The notes: generated from the sequence alone by a model not told the origin. A stretch of DNA of 55,470 nt from Clostridia bacterium (GCA_017556745.1 JAFYMF010000034.1:1-55470), one strand, 5' to 3'; positions 15,992 through 25,913 are shown, numbered from the stretch's first letter. Numbers and translations: made by a program.

Positions 15992-16543
15992 ATGAAATGG
16001 TTTATTGCATCTGATATACATGGCTCGGCACTGTACACTCGTCAGCTTCTTGATGCCTTTACGAGAGAAAATGCCGACAGACTGATAATCCTCGGTGATA
16101 TTCTCTATCACGGTCCTCGCAACGACCTCCCCGACGGCTATGCGCCCAAGGAGGTTATAGAGCTGCTAAACAACATAAAGGACAAGATTCTTGCAGTAAG
16201 AGGAAACTGTGACACTGAGGTGGATCAGATGGTTCTCTCTTTCCCGGTACTAGCCGATTATGCCATACTTCCCATAGGTGACCGTCTTGTCTATATGACT
16301 CACGGACACGTATATAATCTTTCGAAGCTTCCGCCTCTCTCGGACGGAGATATTCTTCTTCACGGACATACCCATGTTCCTGCAAATATCGTCGAAAACG
16401 GCGTCAGATATCTTAACCCCGGCTCAGTATCTATACCTAAGGAAAATTCACCTCACAGCTACATGACCCTTGAGAACGGTGTTTTCCTCTGGAAAGATCT
16501 CTCCTCTGGTGATATATATAAGGAATTCACTCAAGAGGCATAA
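15992..16543 (+). CDS. yfcE: YfcE/MJ0936-type metallophosphodiesterase
   Basis: The 183-residue cytosolic calcineurin-like phosphoesterase matches the YfcE group in length and motifs: SDIHGS (metal site 1), LGDILYHGP, RGNCDTEVD, THGHVYN and HGHTHVPAN with the closing NPGSVSIPK. Family members hydrolyse artificial phosphodiesters with manganese; the natural substrate is not established. AAGGTGGG precedes the ATG. The next gene starts 54 bases downstream without a clear terminator, so the two may be co-transcribed. Confidence 0.9.
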   Translation: MKWFIASDIHGSALYTRQLLDAFTRENADRLIILGDILYHGPRNDLPDGYAPKEVIELLNNIKDKILAVRGNCDTEVDQMVLSFPVLADYAILPIGDRLVYMTHGHVYNLSKLPPLSDGDILLHGHTHVPANIVENGVRYLNPGSVSIPKENSPHSYMTLENGVFLWKDLSSGDIYKEFTQEA

Positions 16544-16597
16544 AAACCATTACCAAAACACTTTTTCTCAGACATATTAAGTCACAGTGGAGGAAAT

Positions 16598-17545
16598 ATG
16601 AATAAAGTCACTATTATCGGAACCGGATATGTAGGATCAACCATTGCCTACACTCTCACTGTCAGCGGCATCGCCTCTGATATAGTTATGATCGACATCA
16701 ACCATGAAAAGGCAAAGGGTGAAGCCCTGGATATCCGTCAGGGAACCCCCTTCTGTATGAGCTCCTGCTCCATATACGCAGGGGATTATTCTGATGCCGC
16801 GGACTCCGACATAGTAATAATAACCTCCGGTGTTGCAAGAAAGCCGGGACAGTCCAGACTTGACCTTGCTCAGATCAACGTTGATGTGCTCAAGGACATT
16901 ATTCCTAAGATCACCAAATATGCGCCGGATGCTACCTACATAATAGTAAGTAACCCGGTAGATATCCTTACGTATGCATTCTGTAAGCGTTCGGGTATTC
17001 CTGAGGAACGCATTATCGGTTCGGGAACTATCCTTGATACTGCAAGACTCCGTTCCCGCCTTGCTGAATGTTATTCCATAAATCAGCAGAACGTTCACGC
17101 ATACGTTCTCGGCGAGCACGGCGACTCATCCTTTATTCCTTGGTCAATCGTAAATATCTCCAATGTACCCGTTGCACAGTACAGAAGCTCACTGATAAAC
17201 GGTCCTACGGATTATCCCGAGCTCAACGAGAAGGAGATAGAGGATTACGTTAAGAAATCCGGAGCAAGAGTTATTGCACGAAAGGGTGCTACCTTCTATG
17301 CAGTATCTATCTCGGTCTGCCATATATGCAAGTGTCTGCTCAGCGGTATCGATACCACTATGACAGTATCCACAATGCTACACGGTGAGTACGGAATTGA
17401 TGACGTATGTCTGAGTTTGCTCAACGTAGTAGGACACAAGGGTGCCCACAGCAAGGTACTTCTCTCCTTTACCGATGTTGAGCTCGTCGCACTCAAGAAC
17501 AGTGCAGAAAAACTTAAAGAGATCATAAGAAATACTAATATATAA
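16598..17545 (+). CDS. L-lactate/malate dehydrogenase superfamily enzyme
   Basis: The 315-residue enzyme is an NAD-dependent 2-hydroxyacid dehydrogenase of the LDH/MDH family: N-terminal GTGYVGSTIAYTL nucleotide-binding loop, VSNPVDILTY, the catalytic GEHGDSSFIPWS, and SGTILDTARLR. Length and overall look favour L-lactate dehydrogenase. However, the substrate-specificity loop reads SGVARKPGQSRLDL. An Arg therefore occupies the position where lactate dehydrogenases normally have Gln (Q102) and malate dehydrogenases have Arg. I therefore leave the substrate open. GGAGG precedes the ATG. Confidence 0.85.
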   Translation: MNKVTIIGTGYVGSTIAYTLTVSGIASDIVMIDINHEKAKGEALDIRQGTPFCMSSCSIYAGDYSDAADSDIVIITSGVARKPGQSRLDLAQINVDVLKDIIPKITKYAPDATYIIVSNPVDILTYAFCKRSGIPEERIIGSGTILDTARLRSRLAECYSINQQNVHAYVLGEHGDSSFIPWSIVNISNVPVAQYRSSLINGPTDYPELNEKEIEDYVKKSGARVIARKGATFYAVSISVCHICKCLLSGIDTTMTVSTMLHGEYGIDDVCLSLLNVVGHKGAHSKVLLSFTDVELVALKNSAEKLKEIIRNTNI

Positions 17546-17607
17546 CTATAGACGATTTTCATATAAAAGGATATTTTTTAACGGTTTATCAATATATAAT
17601 AAGACAA

Positions 17608-17640
17608 ACGGGCGGTCTCTCAAGAGGGTAGCCCGTTTTG
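17608..17640 (+). terminator. Terminator after the LDH/MDH gene
   Basis: ACGGGC pairs with GCCCGT, with an inner CTCT/AGAG stem, followed by TTTTG. Confidence 0.7.
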
Positions 17641-17676
17641 GGTTTTGGTGTTATACACCGTTATCACTATAACAGA

Positions 17677-17705
17677 TTGACAATTTTTGCAATTTATGTT
17701 ATAGT
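17677..17705 (+). promoter_or_regulatory. Promoter of solute-binding protein 2
   Basis: TTGACA (17677-17682), 17-base spacer, TATAGT (17700-17705). Confidence 0.8.
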
Positions 17706-17737
17706 GAAAAGCATAATTTATTTTTTAGGAGAACAAA

Positions 17738-19246
17738 ATGAAATCTTTTCTCAGCGTATTTCTTGCTTTAGTTATGTTGCTTTCTTTTGTTGCTTGCTCG
17801 GGTGGAACCGGTCCTGCAAAAGACAGCAATTCCAAGGATACCACCGTATCCGGTACCACCACTGATCCCATTATAAATTACGAGGAAGATGATCTGCCGG
17901 ATGATCTGAACTTCGAGGGTCAGACAGTTAAAATACTTGTCACCGGTTCCGAACCCAAGGAAGGGGATACTTCAATCAGCCTTCCAGAAATTTGCGCCGA
18001 CGAGCTTACCAGCGATGTAGTCAACGACTCTATCTATAACAGAGAGATGTACGTTGAGGACCGCTTGAACGTAAACATTGAGCAGGTAAAGGTCGACGAC
18101 AAGCAGTATGAAAATACAATGGATCTTCAGTTCGGTTCAGATGATGACGTCTATCAGGCATATGCATACGTCACTTTTGCATTCACCAGATACGTTTTTG
18201 CCGATCATCTCATAAATCTTTATGACCTCGATTATATAGATCTCGAAAAGCCCTGGTGGTCCCAGACCTTCAATGAAGAAGCCGAGGTGTTGGACGGTCT
18301 GTACGTCACCACAGGTTCTCTTTCCTTATCGCTTACACGTTATATGTTCACAATATTCTACAACAAAAATCTGGCAGAGGATCATTCCTCCTCTTCCCCC
18401 GAGCTTCTTGAACTGTATGATATCGTTGAAAGCGGCGACTGGACCTTTGATAAGTTCTGTGAGCTTGGCAGTTCAATTTACGTTGACAACAACGGTAACG
18501 ATACCGCCGATGAAGAGGATACCTTTGGTGTCGGATTTCAGGGTAATATCGGTACCGATGCAATGTGGTCCAGTTTTGATATAAGTGTTCTTTCACATGA
18601 TGATGACGGATGGTTTGAGCTTAACGTTCCTACAGAAAAGCTCTATTCAGCAATGGATATGATAAACGATCTTCTTCATGAAAGCATCGGTACGTATGAT
18701 CCCGGCCATGACGATGAACATCTCGACGTGCTTTCCGATATGTTTGCAAGCGACCGTCTGCTCTTCATGAACAATAAGCTTCTTGCAATTGAGTCCAAAA
18801 CGCTGCGAAACATGCAAAGCGACTACGGTATTCTTCCCTTCCCCAAGTACGACTCAAACCAGAAAGAATACTATACCTACGCTCACGACAGTTATACATC
18901 CTTCGGAATTCCCAAAACAAACCGCAACCCTGACGTAACCGCAGCCATTCTTGAAGCTATGTCATCTTACGCATACAGAGACACCGAGCCGGCTTATCTT
19001 AATACTGCGCTCAAGGGTAAGTATATGAGCGATCCTCAGTCAAGAAAAATGCTTGACCTTGTGGTTGACGGCTTTAAGGTTGATGCTGCATGGATATATC
19101 TTGAAACTCTCAGTGACGGATATACAACCGCATTCAGAAGAATGCTGGGATCTAACCAGAGAAACTACGCAAGTACACATGCAACAATGGAAAGAAAGGT
19201 TAAGACCGCACTTAAAATGTTCAAGGTAACGACCAAATTCAGCTGA
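17738..19246 (+). CDS. Tandem solute-binding lipoprotein 2
   Basis: 502 residues: signal peptide with lipobox SFVAC (Cys about residue 21), a Gly/Ser/Thr linker, the conserved YEEDDLPDDLNFEGQ block, then a two-lobe extracellular solute-binding fold. Conserved landmarks are EKPWWSQTFNEEAE, FYNKNLAE, the calcium-loop-like DNNGNDTADEED, LRNMQSDYGILPFPKYD and ALKGKYMSDPQSRKML. AGGAG precedes the ATG. It has its own promoter and terminator. No ABC permease or ATPase is adjacent. The segment PKYDSNQKEYYTYAHDSYTS is identical to that of member 7 but not to members 3-6. Confidence 0.85.
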   Translation: MKSFLSVFLALVMLLSFVACSGGTGPAKDSNSKDTTVSGTTTDPIINYEEDDLPDDLNFEGQTVKILVTGSEPKEGDTSISLPEICADELTSDVVNDSIYNREMYVEDRLNVNIEQVKVDDKQYENTMDLQFGSDDDVYQAYAYVTFAFTRYVFADHLINLYDLDYIDLEKPWWSQTFNEEAEVLDGLYVTTGSLSLSLTRYMFTIFYNKNLAEDHSSSSPELLELYDIVESGDWTFDKFCELGSSIYVDNNGNDTADEEDTFGVGFQGNIGTDAMWSSFDISVLSHDDDGWFELNVPTEKLYSAMDMINDLLHESIGTYDPGHDDEHLDVLSDMFASDRLLFMNNKLLAIESKTLRNMQSDYGILPFPKYDSNQKEYYTYAHDSYTSFGIPKTNRNPDVTAAILEAMSSYAYRDTEPAYLNTALKGKYMSDPQSRKMLDLVVDGFKVDAAWIYLETLSDGYTTAFRRMLGSNQRNYASTHATMERKVKTALKMFKVTTKFS

Positions 19247-19269
19247 TAACATTTATACAAATATTCAAA

Positions 19270-19307
19270 CAACCGATATTGATCTGTTCTGTATCGGTTG
19301 TTTTTTT
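19270..19307 (+). terminator. Terminator after solute-binding protein 2
   Basis: CAACCGATA pairs with TATCGGTTG and is followed by seven T. Confidence 0.85.
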
Positions 19308-19343
19308 GTATACAGTAAATACCATGTTTTTTCACCAATTAGG

Positions 19344-19373
19344 TTGACATTTTTTTGATTATTATTGTATAAT
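19344..19373 (+). promoter_or_regulatory. Promoter of solute-binding protein 3
   Basis: TTGACA (19344-19349), 18-base spacer, TATAAT (19368-19373). Confidence 0.8.
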
Positions 19374-19412
19374 ATGATTAACAATTTTTATGTTTTTACA
19401 GTGGAGGCAACC

Positions 19413-20906
19413 ATGAAAAAAATTTTCAGTATCTTTCTTGTACTCGCTATGCTTTTCTCGTTCGCGGCTTGTTCCTCAGGCGACGGAAATTCCAAAAACA
19501 CCGGTCCCGTAGGCGATACCACGGGATATAACGGTCCGAACGATAACGGTATTGAATACGAAAAGGACGATCTCCCGGACGACCTGAATTTCGGCGGTGC
19601 AACAGTCAAGTTTCTGTTAGAAACTGTGGGAAGAGGCGACCTATTTTCTGACGAGCTTAACAGTGACGTTGTAAACGACTCTATTTACAACAGAGAAAAA
19701 TACGTTGAAGAGCGTATCGGTGTTGAACTCGAGCCTTTTTATGTCGATCCCCAAAACGGCGGTGACTATGAAAAAGAAATTGAAAAAATGATAGCATCTG
19801 ATGAAGATATGTATCAGCTTCTCGGATATACCACATTCGCTTTTACCAGATTCGTTTTCAATGACTATTTCAACGACCTCTACGATCTTGAATATATCAA
19901 TCTCGAGAAGCCTTGGTGGTCTCAGACCTTCAATGCAGAAGCAGAGATCATGAACGGACTGTACGTAACCACAGGTTCTCTCTCTCTTTCTCTTACCCGT
20001 TCCCTGTTTGCTATATTCTACAACAAAACAGTAGCTGCGAACAATGCCGAAGACAATCCTGAGCTTGATAAACTCTATGATATAGTCGAGTCCGGTGACT
20101 GGACCTATGATAAAATGTATGAGCTGGGCAGTTCTGTCTATGTTGATAATAACGGTAACGACGAAGCGGATGAAGAGGACTCTTTCGGTCTCGGATTCCA
20201 GAGAGGAATCGGTATAGATTTCATTTGGTCCAGTTTTGATATAAGCATTCTTTCTCCCGATGAGAACGGTTGGTTTGAAATTGATATTCCCACAGAGAAG
20301 CTCTATTCTTCCCTGGAAAGATTAACAAATCTTCTTTTTAATACGAATGGATGCTTTGTTATCGGAGGCGGAGACGGAGGTCTTAACACACTTTCCGCTA
20401 TGATGGCAAGTGATAACCTGATCTTTATGAACAATATGCTTAACGCCATCGAAACACCGACTCTCCGAAATATGCAGAGCGACTACGGTATTCTTCCCAC
20501 ACCCAAGTATGATGAAAAGCAAGATGAATACTACTCATACGCCCATGACAGTTACCTTTCCTTTGCTATTCCCAAAACCAATCTCAACCCCGATGTAGCG
20601 GCAGCCGCTCTTGAAGCTATGGCATCCTATGCATACAGAGATACCGAGCCGGCATATCTTGATACCGCACTCAAGGGTAAGTATATGAGCGACCCTCAGT
20701 CAAGACGTATGCTCGACCTTGTAGTTGACGGCTTTAAGGTTGACGCTGCTTGGATATATCTTGAAACTCTCAGCGCAGAATATCCCTCTAATTTCAGAAT
20801 ATTCATTTGTCAGAATAAAACCAACTATGCAAGTGAGCACACGAAAATGGAGAAAAAGATCAAGAACGCACTTAACATGTTCAAGATAGCCTCCAAATTC
20901 AGTTAA
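19413..20906 (+). CDS. Tandem solute-binding lipoprotein 3
   Basis: 497 residues from the ATG at 19413, chosen because GGAGG lies 6 bases upstream and the signal peptide (MKKIFSIFLVLAMLFSFAAC) begins there. It carries all family landmarks, including EKPWWSQTFNAEAE, DNNGNDEADEED and LRNMQSDYGILPTPKYD. The segment ERIGVELEP...DPQNGGDYEK is nearly the same as in member 5. No terminator separates it from member 4, which follows 71 bases later, so 3 and 4 are probably one transcript. The ligand is unknown. Confidence 0.85.
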   Translation: MKKIFSIFLVLAMLFSFAACSSGDGNSKNTGPVGDTTGYNGPNDNGIEYEKDDLPDDLNFGGATVKFLLETVGRGDLFSDELNSDVVNDSIYNREKYVEERIGVELEPFYVDPQNGGDYEKEIEKMIASDEDMYQLLGYTTFAFTRFVFNDYFNDLYDLEYINLEKPWWSQTFNAEAEIMNGLYVTTGSLSLSLTRSLFAIFYNKTVAANNAEDNPELDKLYDIVESGDWTYDKMYELGSSVYVDNNGNDEADEEDSFGLGFQRGIGIDFIWSSFDISILSPDENGWFEIDIPTEKLYSSLERLTNLLFNTNGCFVIGGGDGGLNTLSAMMASDNLIFMNNMLNAIETPTLRNMQSDYGILPTPKYDEKQDEYYSYAHDSYLSFAIPKTNLNPDVAAAALEAMASYAYRDTEPAYLDTALKGKYMSDPQSRRMLDLVVDGFKVDAAWIYLETLSAEYPSNFRIFICQNKTNYASEHTKMEKKIKNALNMFKIASKFS

Positions 20907-20977
20907 TCTGTCAAATAACCCGACAGTCACACGTCATCGATGACACCGTCATTTTGTTTATAATATGGGAGTCTACT

Positions 20978-22480
20978 ATGAAAAAATTTATAAGCATTCT
21001 TCTCATGTTTGTCATGATTTTCTCGTTCGTAGCTTGTTCCTCGGGGGACGACAATTCCAAGAATACCGGTTCTGCAGATGATACCACAGGATATAAAGGT
21101 CCGAACGATAACGGTATTGAATACGAAGAAGACGATCTTCCCGATGACCTGGATTTCGGCGGTCAGTCTGTTAAGTTTCTTATGTCCAAAAGAAAATCCG
21201 ATGTTGACATTGCCGGTGTATTTACAGAAGAGCTTACCAGTGACATTGTAAACGACTCTATTTACAACAGAGAGCAATACGTTGAAGAACGACTGAAAGT
21301 CGAGATTGAGCCTACTTATATCGATCCCACTGTCAGCGACTTTGAAAAAGAGCTTGAAAAGATGATAGCATCTGATGAAGATATGTATCAGCTGCTTGGT
21401 TATATCACCTTTGCTTTCACCAGATTTGTATTCATGGATTATTTTAACGATCTTTACTCTCTGGATTATATTAACCTTGAAAAGCCTTGGTGGTCTCAGA
21501 CATTCAATGATGAAGCAGAGGTAATGGGCGGTCTGTACATTACCACCGGCTCACTTTCCCTGTCTCTTACCCGCTATATGTTTGCCATATTCTATAATAA
21601 AGCTCTTGCAAACAGCAACTCGGAAACTTACCCCGAGCTCCTTGAGCTGTACGACATTGTTGAGAGGGGTGACTGGACCTTTGACAAGATGTATGAGCTT
21701 GGCAACTCTATCTACATTGACAATAACGGTAATGATACTGCGGATGAAGAGGACTCTTTCGGTCTCGGATTCCAAAGATCTATCGGTACCGATTCCATCT
21801 GGTCCTCTTTTGACATCAATATTTTGTCTACTACCGATGACGGATGGTTTGAGCTTGACGTTCCCACCGAGAAGATGTATTCCGCACTTGGAACCATGGT
21901 CAACCTTCTCCATAACACCACCGGATGTTTTGTCGCAGGCGGAGACGACCAGGATCTTGAAAAATTGTCTGCCATGATGGCAAGCGACAACCTGCTCTTT
22001 ATGAATAACAAGTTACACGCAATCGAGAGCGCAACGCTCAGAAATATGCAGAGCGACTACGGTATTCTCCCCTTCCCCAAATATGATGAAAAGCAGACCA
22101 ACTATTATACTTACGCACACGATAGTTACCATTCCTTCGCCATCCCCAAGACTAACCAGAAGCCCGATGTTGCCGCGGCTGTTCTTGAAGCAATGGCTTC
22201 CTACGCATACAGAGATACCGAGCCCGCTTATCTTGACACCGCTCTCAAGGGTAAGTACATGAGTGATCCTCAGTCAAGAAAAATGCTTGACCTTGTGGTT
22301 GACGGATTTAAGGTCGACGCCGCTTGGATCTATCTTGAGACTCTGAGTGCAGAGTACCCCTCTAAGTTCAGAATGATGATGGACGGTAATCAAACCAATT
22401 TCGCAAGTGCACATGCAACAATGTCAAAAAAGGTAAATAACGCACTCAAGATGTTCAAGGCAACAACCAAGTTCAGCTGA
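20978..22480 (+). CDS. Tandem solute-binding lipoprotein 4
   Basis: 500 residues from the ATG at 20978, where GGGAG precedes the start and the lipoprotein signal (IFSFVAC) begins properly. The mature N-terminus (GPNDNGIEYEEDDLPDDL) is almost identical to member 3. Other landmarks: EKPWWSQTFNDEAEVMGG, DNNGNDTADEED, LRNMQSDYGILPFPKYD. The short gap to member 3 has a TATAAT (20959-20964) but no convincing -35 box; a 12-base palindrome GTCATCGATGAC lies in the gap. It ends at the hairpin 22513-22552. Confidence 0.85.
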   Translation: MKKFISILLMFVMIFSFVACSSGDDNSKNTGSADDTTGYKGPNDNGIEYEEDDLPDDLDFGGQSVKFLMSKRKSDVDIAGVFTEELTSDIVNDSIYNREQYVEERLKVEIEPTYIDPTVSDFEKELEKMIASDEDMYQLLGYITFAFTRFVFMDYFNDLYSLDYINLEKPWWSQTFNDEAEVMGGLYITTGSLSLSLTRYMFAIFYNKALANSNSETYPELLELYDIVERGDWTFDKMYELGNSIYIDNNGNDTADEEDSFGLGFQRSIGTDSIWSSFDINILSTTDDGWFELDVPTEKMYSALGTMVNLLHNTTGCFVAGGDDQDLEKLSAMMASDNLLFMNNKLHAIESATLRNMQSDYGILPFPKYDEKQTNYYTYAHDSYHSFAIPKTNQKPDVAAAVLEAMASYAYRDTEPAYLDTALKGKYMSDPQSRKMLDLVVDGFKVDAAWIYLETLSAEYPSKFRMMMDGNQTNFASAHATMSKKVNNALKMFKATTKFS

Positions 22481-22512
22481 TCCATTATTCTGAATATAAC
22501 TTAACACATCAG

Positions 22513-22552
22513 ATCGCCGCATTTATAACAATGCGGCGATTCTTTTGTTTTT
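22513..22552 (+). terminator. Terminator after solute-binding protein 4
   Basis: ATCGCCGCATT pairs with AATGCGGCGAT and is followed by a T-rich run. Confidence 0.85.
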
Positions 22553-22580
22553 CAGTGTCATATTATATTCAGGAAATAAC

Positions 22581-22610
22581 TTGACTTAATTATTGAATCA
22601 GTTGTATAAT
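22581..22610 (+). promoter_or_regulatory. Promoter of solute-binding protein 5
   Basis: TTGACT (22581-22586), 18-base spacer, TATAAT (22605-22610). Confidence 0.8.
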
Positions 22611-22650
22611 GTAGTATATATTTTTTTAAATTATAATGACGGAGGTCAAG

Positions 22651-24168
22651 ATGAAAAAAATTTTAAGCCTTTTCCTTGTATTTGTCATGATGTTCTCCTT
22701 CGTTGCCTGTTCCGGCGGAGATGATAGCTCCAAGGGAACAAAGCCGGGTGACACAACCGCATCAAACGATCCTGATAATAACGGTATTGAATATGAAAAA
22801 GACGATCTTCCCGATGACCTTAACTTCGGAGGACAGGTCGTCCGATTCCTGCTGGAAAAGAGAAGTGCGACAGAAGGCAAAGCTTCATCCGACAAGGACG
22901 ATGTCTTCACTGAAGAGCTTAACAGTGACGTTGTAAACGACTCTATCTACAACAGGGAAAAGTATGTTGAAGAACGTATCGGTGTTGAGCTTGAGCCCGT
23001 TTATATCGATCCCAGAAACGGCGGTGACTATGAGAAAACTGTCGAAAAGCAGATAGCGGCAGATGAGGATGAATATCAGCTTCTTGGATATATCACATTT
23101 GCTTTCACCAGATTTGTTTTCATGGATTATCTTAACGATCTGTACGAGCTTAACTACCTTGACCTTGAAAAGCCCTGGTGGTCTCAGACATTCAATGCAG
23201 AGGCTGAGGTAATGGATGGACTGTACGTTACTACCGGTTCCCTCTCCCTTTCACTTACACGTGCATTATTTGCTATATTCTATAACAAGAGTCTGGCAGA
23301 AAGCAACTCGGAAAAGTACCCCGAACTTCTTGATCTTTACAATGTTGTCGAGAATGGCGACTGGACGTTTGACAAGATGTGCGAGCTTGGTAGTACGATC
23401 TATATTGACAACAACGGTTCAACCACGGCTGACAGTGAAGACACCTTCGGTCTCGGATTCCAGAAGGGTATCGGTATTGACTTTATCTGGTCCAGCTTTG
23501 ATATAAGTGTTCTTTCTCCCGATGAGGACGGTTGGTTTGAGCTCGATGTTCCCACAGAAAAGCTCTACTCCGCGCTTGACATGTTAACGAACCTCCTTTA
23601 CAACACCACCGGATGTTTTGTTGCAGGTTATGACGACGATAATCTTGATATACTGTCAGCCATGTTCGCAAGTAACAATCTCCTCTTTATGAACAACTCT
23701 CTTGAGGCGATCGAGAGTACAACTCTCAGAAATATGCAGAGCGATTACGGTATTCTTCCCACCCCCAAGTATGACGAAAAGCAGAATGAATACTATTCCT
23801 ACGCTCACGATAGCTACATTTCTTTCGCTATTCCCAAGACTAACCGCAACCCCGACACTGCTGCCGCTGTTCTTGAGGCTATGGCATCCTACGCATACAG
23901 AGATACCGAGCCCGCTTACCTCGATACTGCTCTCAAGGGCAAGTACATGAGCGATCCTCAGTCAAGAAAAATGCTTGATCTTGTTGTTGACGGATTCAAG
24001 GTTGATGCTGCTTGGATATATCTTGAGACCCTCAGTGCAGAGTATCCCGCTAATTTCAGAATAATGATCTCAAACAACAAAACCAATTATGCGAGCCAGC
24101 ATGCAACAATGGAGAGAAAGGTTAAAAACGCGCTCAAGATGTTTAAGGTCACAACTAAATTCAGTTGA
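22651..24168 (+). CDS. Tandem solute-binding lipoprotein 5
   Basis: 505 residues from the ATG at 22651 with GGAGG upstream. It has the lipobox SFVAC and all landmarks of the group. It has the longest insertion after the FGGQVVRFLLEK strand (a Lys/Ser/Asp-rich stretch around residues 72-85), a position where every member differs. The calcium-loop-like segment is altered to DNNGSTTADSED. It has its own promoter and terminator. The ligand is unknown. Confidence 0.85.
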   Translation: MKKILSLFLVFVMMFSFVACSGGDDSSKGTKPGDTTASNDPDNNGIEYEKDDLPDDLNFGGQVVRFLLEKRSATEGKASSDKDDVFTEELNSDVVNDSIYNREKYVEERIGVELEPVYIDPRNGGDYEKTVEKQIAADEDEYQLLGYITFAFTRFVFMDYLNDLYELNYLDLEKPWWSQTFNAEAEVMDGLYVTTGSLSLSLTRALFAIFYNKSLAESNSEKYPELLDLYNVVENGDWTFDKMCELGSTIYIDNNGSTTADSEDTFGLGFQKGIGIDFIWSSFDISVLSPDEDGWFELDVPTEKLYSALDMLTNLLYNTTGCFVAGYDDDNLDILSAMFASNNLLFMNNSLEAIESTTLRNMQSDYGILPTPKYDEKQNEYYSYAHDSYISFAIPKTNRNPDTAAAVLEAMASYAYRDTEPAYLDTALKGKYMSDPQSRKMLDLVVDGFKVDAAWIYLETLSAEYPANFRIMISNNKTNYASQHATMERKVKNALKMFKVTTKFS

Positions 24169-24213
24169 TAAGTCGCAGTTTGCCGCATATTCGGTTATAA
24201 AAATCTGATAATA

Positions 24214-24245
24214 AAAAGTCCTGTTTCAAAAAACAGGGCTTTTTA
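24214..24245 (+). terminator. Terminator after solute-binding protein 5
   Basis: AAAAGTCCTGTTT and AAACAGGGCTTTTT form a stem with a T tail. Confidence 0.8.
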
Positions 24246-24276
24246 TCATTCATTATTTAGTTTAATAAATATAGGG

Positions 24277-24305
24277 TTGACATTATCTCTTCAATGCTGT
24301 AAAAT
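24277..24305 (+). promoter_or_regulatory. Promoter of solute-binding protein 6
   Basis: TTGACA (24277-24282), 17-base spacer, TAAAAT (24300-24305). Confidence 0.8.
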
Positions 24306-24339
24306 ACAATATACACTTATATAATTAACGGAGGTAAAC

Positions 24340-25836
24340 ATGAAATCATTTATAAGCATTTTTCTTGTGATCGTTATGCTTCTGTCTTTCGTTGCCTGCT
24401 CCGGAGGTACTGAAGATAAAAAGAATCCAAACGTATCAAAGGACACTACGTCCTCAAATGAACCAAACAAGTCCGATATCGTATACGAGGAGGACGATCT
24501 TCCCGATGACCTTAATTTTGGCGGGCAGGTTGTAAATTTCCTTGCTCAGAACTCAGCAGACAAAAATACTGAGATCTGTACAGAGGAGCTTAACAGCGAT
24601 ATCGTAAACGATTCTGTTTATAACAGAGAAAGATTCATTGAGGATCGCCTTAACATTGAGCTTGAACCTATTCTTGTCACATTCGGTGATATAAATATAG
24701 AACTGGAAAGACAGATGGCTTCTGACGAGGATATGTATCAGATCTGTGCACATGCAACATCTGACTTTTCAAAATCCGTATTCAAAGCCTATTTTTACGA
24801 TCTCTACGAGCTTAACTATCTCAACTTTGACAAACCTTGGTGGTCTCAGACCTTCAATGACGAATCAGAAATTTTAGATAGCCTTTATTTTACAACAGGT
24901 TCCCTTGCACTTTCTCTGCTCCGTTATACTTTTGCTATTTTCTACAATAAAACACTTGCTGAAAATAATGCCGAGGACATTCCCGAGCTTCTTGACCTTT
25001 ATAATATGGTTGAAAGCGGTGACTGGACATTTGACAAGCTCAATCAGCTCAGCAGTACTATCTTCATTGATAACAACGGTAATGATACACCCGATGAAGA
25101 AGATACCTACGGTATTGGTATGCAGCGTGCTATCGGTGTAGATACAATGTGGTCCAGCTTTGATATCGATGTTCTCGCGCCTGACGGTGAGGGTTGGTTT
25201 GAACTCGTTGTTTCCACAGAGAAACTTTATTCCGCAATGGAAATGGTCAACAATCTTCTCTACAATAACACCGGTTGCTACAACTCCGGAACGAGTGATG
25301 AAGATCTCGACACCCTGGCTGCTATGTTTGCAAGTGACAACCTTCTGTTTATGAATAACTCACTTGATGCAATCGAGACCGCAACTCTCAGAAACATGCA
25401 GAGTGACTACGGTATTCTTCCTTTCCCCAAATATGACAGTAAACAGGATAACTATTATTCATACTCTCACGACTGGTACACCACCTTTGCAATTCCCAAT
25501 ACCAACCGCAATCCCGATGTTGCAGCGGCAGTTCTTGAGGCTATGGCATCTTACTCATATAGAGACACCGTACCCGCTTATCTTGATACCGCACTCAAGG
25601 GTAAGTATATGAGCGATCCTCAGTCAAGACGTATGATCGACCTTGTTGTCGAAGGTTTCAAGGTAGACGCATCTTGGATATATCTTAAAACTATCGGTGC
25701 AGACTTCCCCACCACATTCAGAAGAATGCTCTCAGATAACAAGACAAACTATTCAAGTGAATATGCAACTGCTTCCAGAAATGTTAAGATGAGACTTAAG
25801 GCTCAGAAAATAGATTTTGAGGCAAAACTCGGTTAA
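24340..25836 (+). CDS. Tandem solute-binding lipoprotein 6
   Basis: 498 residues with lipobox SFVAC and GGAGG before the ATG. Among members 2-7 it diverges most in the first lobe: the YITFAFTRFVF segment of its siblings is replaced by CAHATSDFSKSVF, and the C-terminus ends in a different KAQKIDFEAKLG tail. Landmarks DKPWWSQTFNDESE, DNNGNDTPDEED, LRNMQSDYGILPFPKYD and DPQSRRMIDLV are kept. It probably binds a different ligand from its siblings (inference). Confidence 0.85.
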   Translation: MKSFISIFLVIVMLLSFVACSGGTEDKKNPNVSKDTTSSNEPNKSDIVYEEDDLPDDLNFGGQVVNFLAQNSADKNTEICTEELNSDIVNDSVYNRERFIEDRLNIELEPILVTFGDINIELERQMASDEDMYQICAHATSDFSKSVFKAYFYDLYELNYLNFDKPWWSQTFNDESEILDSLYFTTGSLALSLLRYTFAIFYNKTLAENNAEDIPELLDLYNMVESGDWTFDKLNQLSSTIFIDNNGNDTPDEEDTYGIGMQRAIGVDTMWSSFDIDVLAPDGEGWFELVVSTEKLYSAMEMVNNLLYNNTGCYNSGTSDEDLDTLAAMFASDNLLFMNNSLDAIETATLRNMQSDYGILPFPKYDSKQDNYYSYSHDWYTTFAIPNTNRNPDVAAAVLEAMASYSYRDTVPAYLDTALKGKYMSDPQSRRMIDLVVEGFKVDASWIYLKTIGADFPTTFRRMLSDNKTNYSSEYATASRNVKMRLKAQKIDFEAKLG

Positions 25837-25849
25837 ACATATCAGTAAA

Positions 25850-25886
25850 GAACCCCTCCGCACTTAATCGTGCGGAGGTTTTTTTG
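25850..25886 (+). terminator. Terminator after solute-binding protein 6
   Basis: AACCCCTCCGCAC and GTGCGGAGGTTTTTTT flank a ttaatc loop. Confidence 0.85.
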
Positions 25887-25913
25887 AAAAGTCCTTTTGT
25901 TTTAAATAATGGG

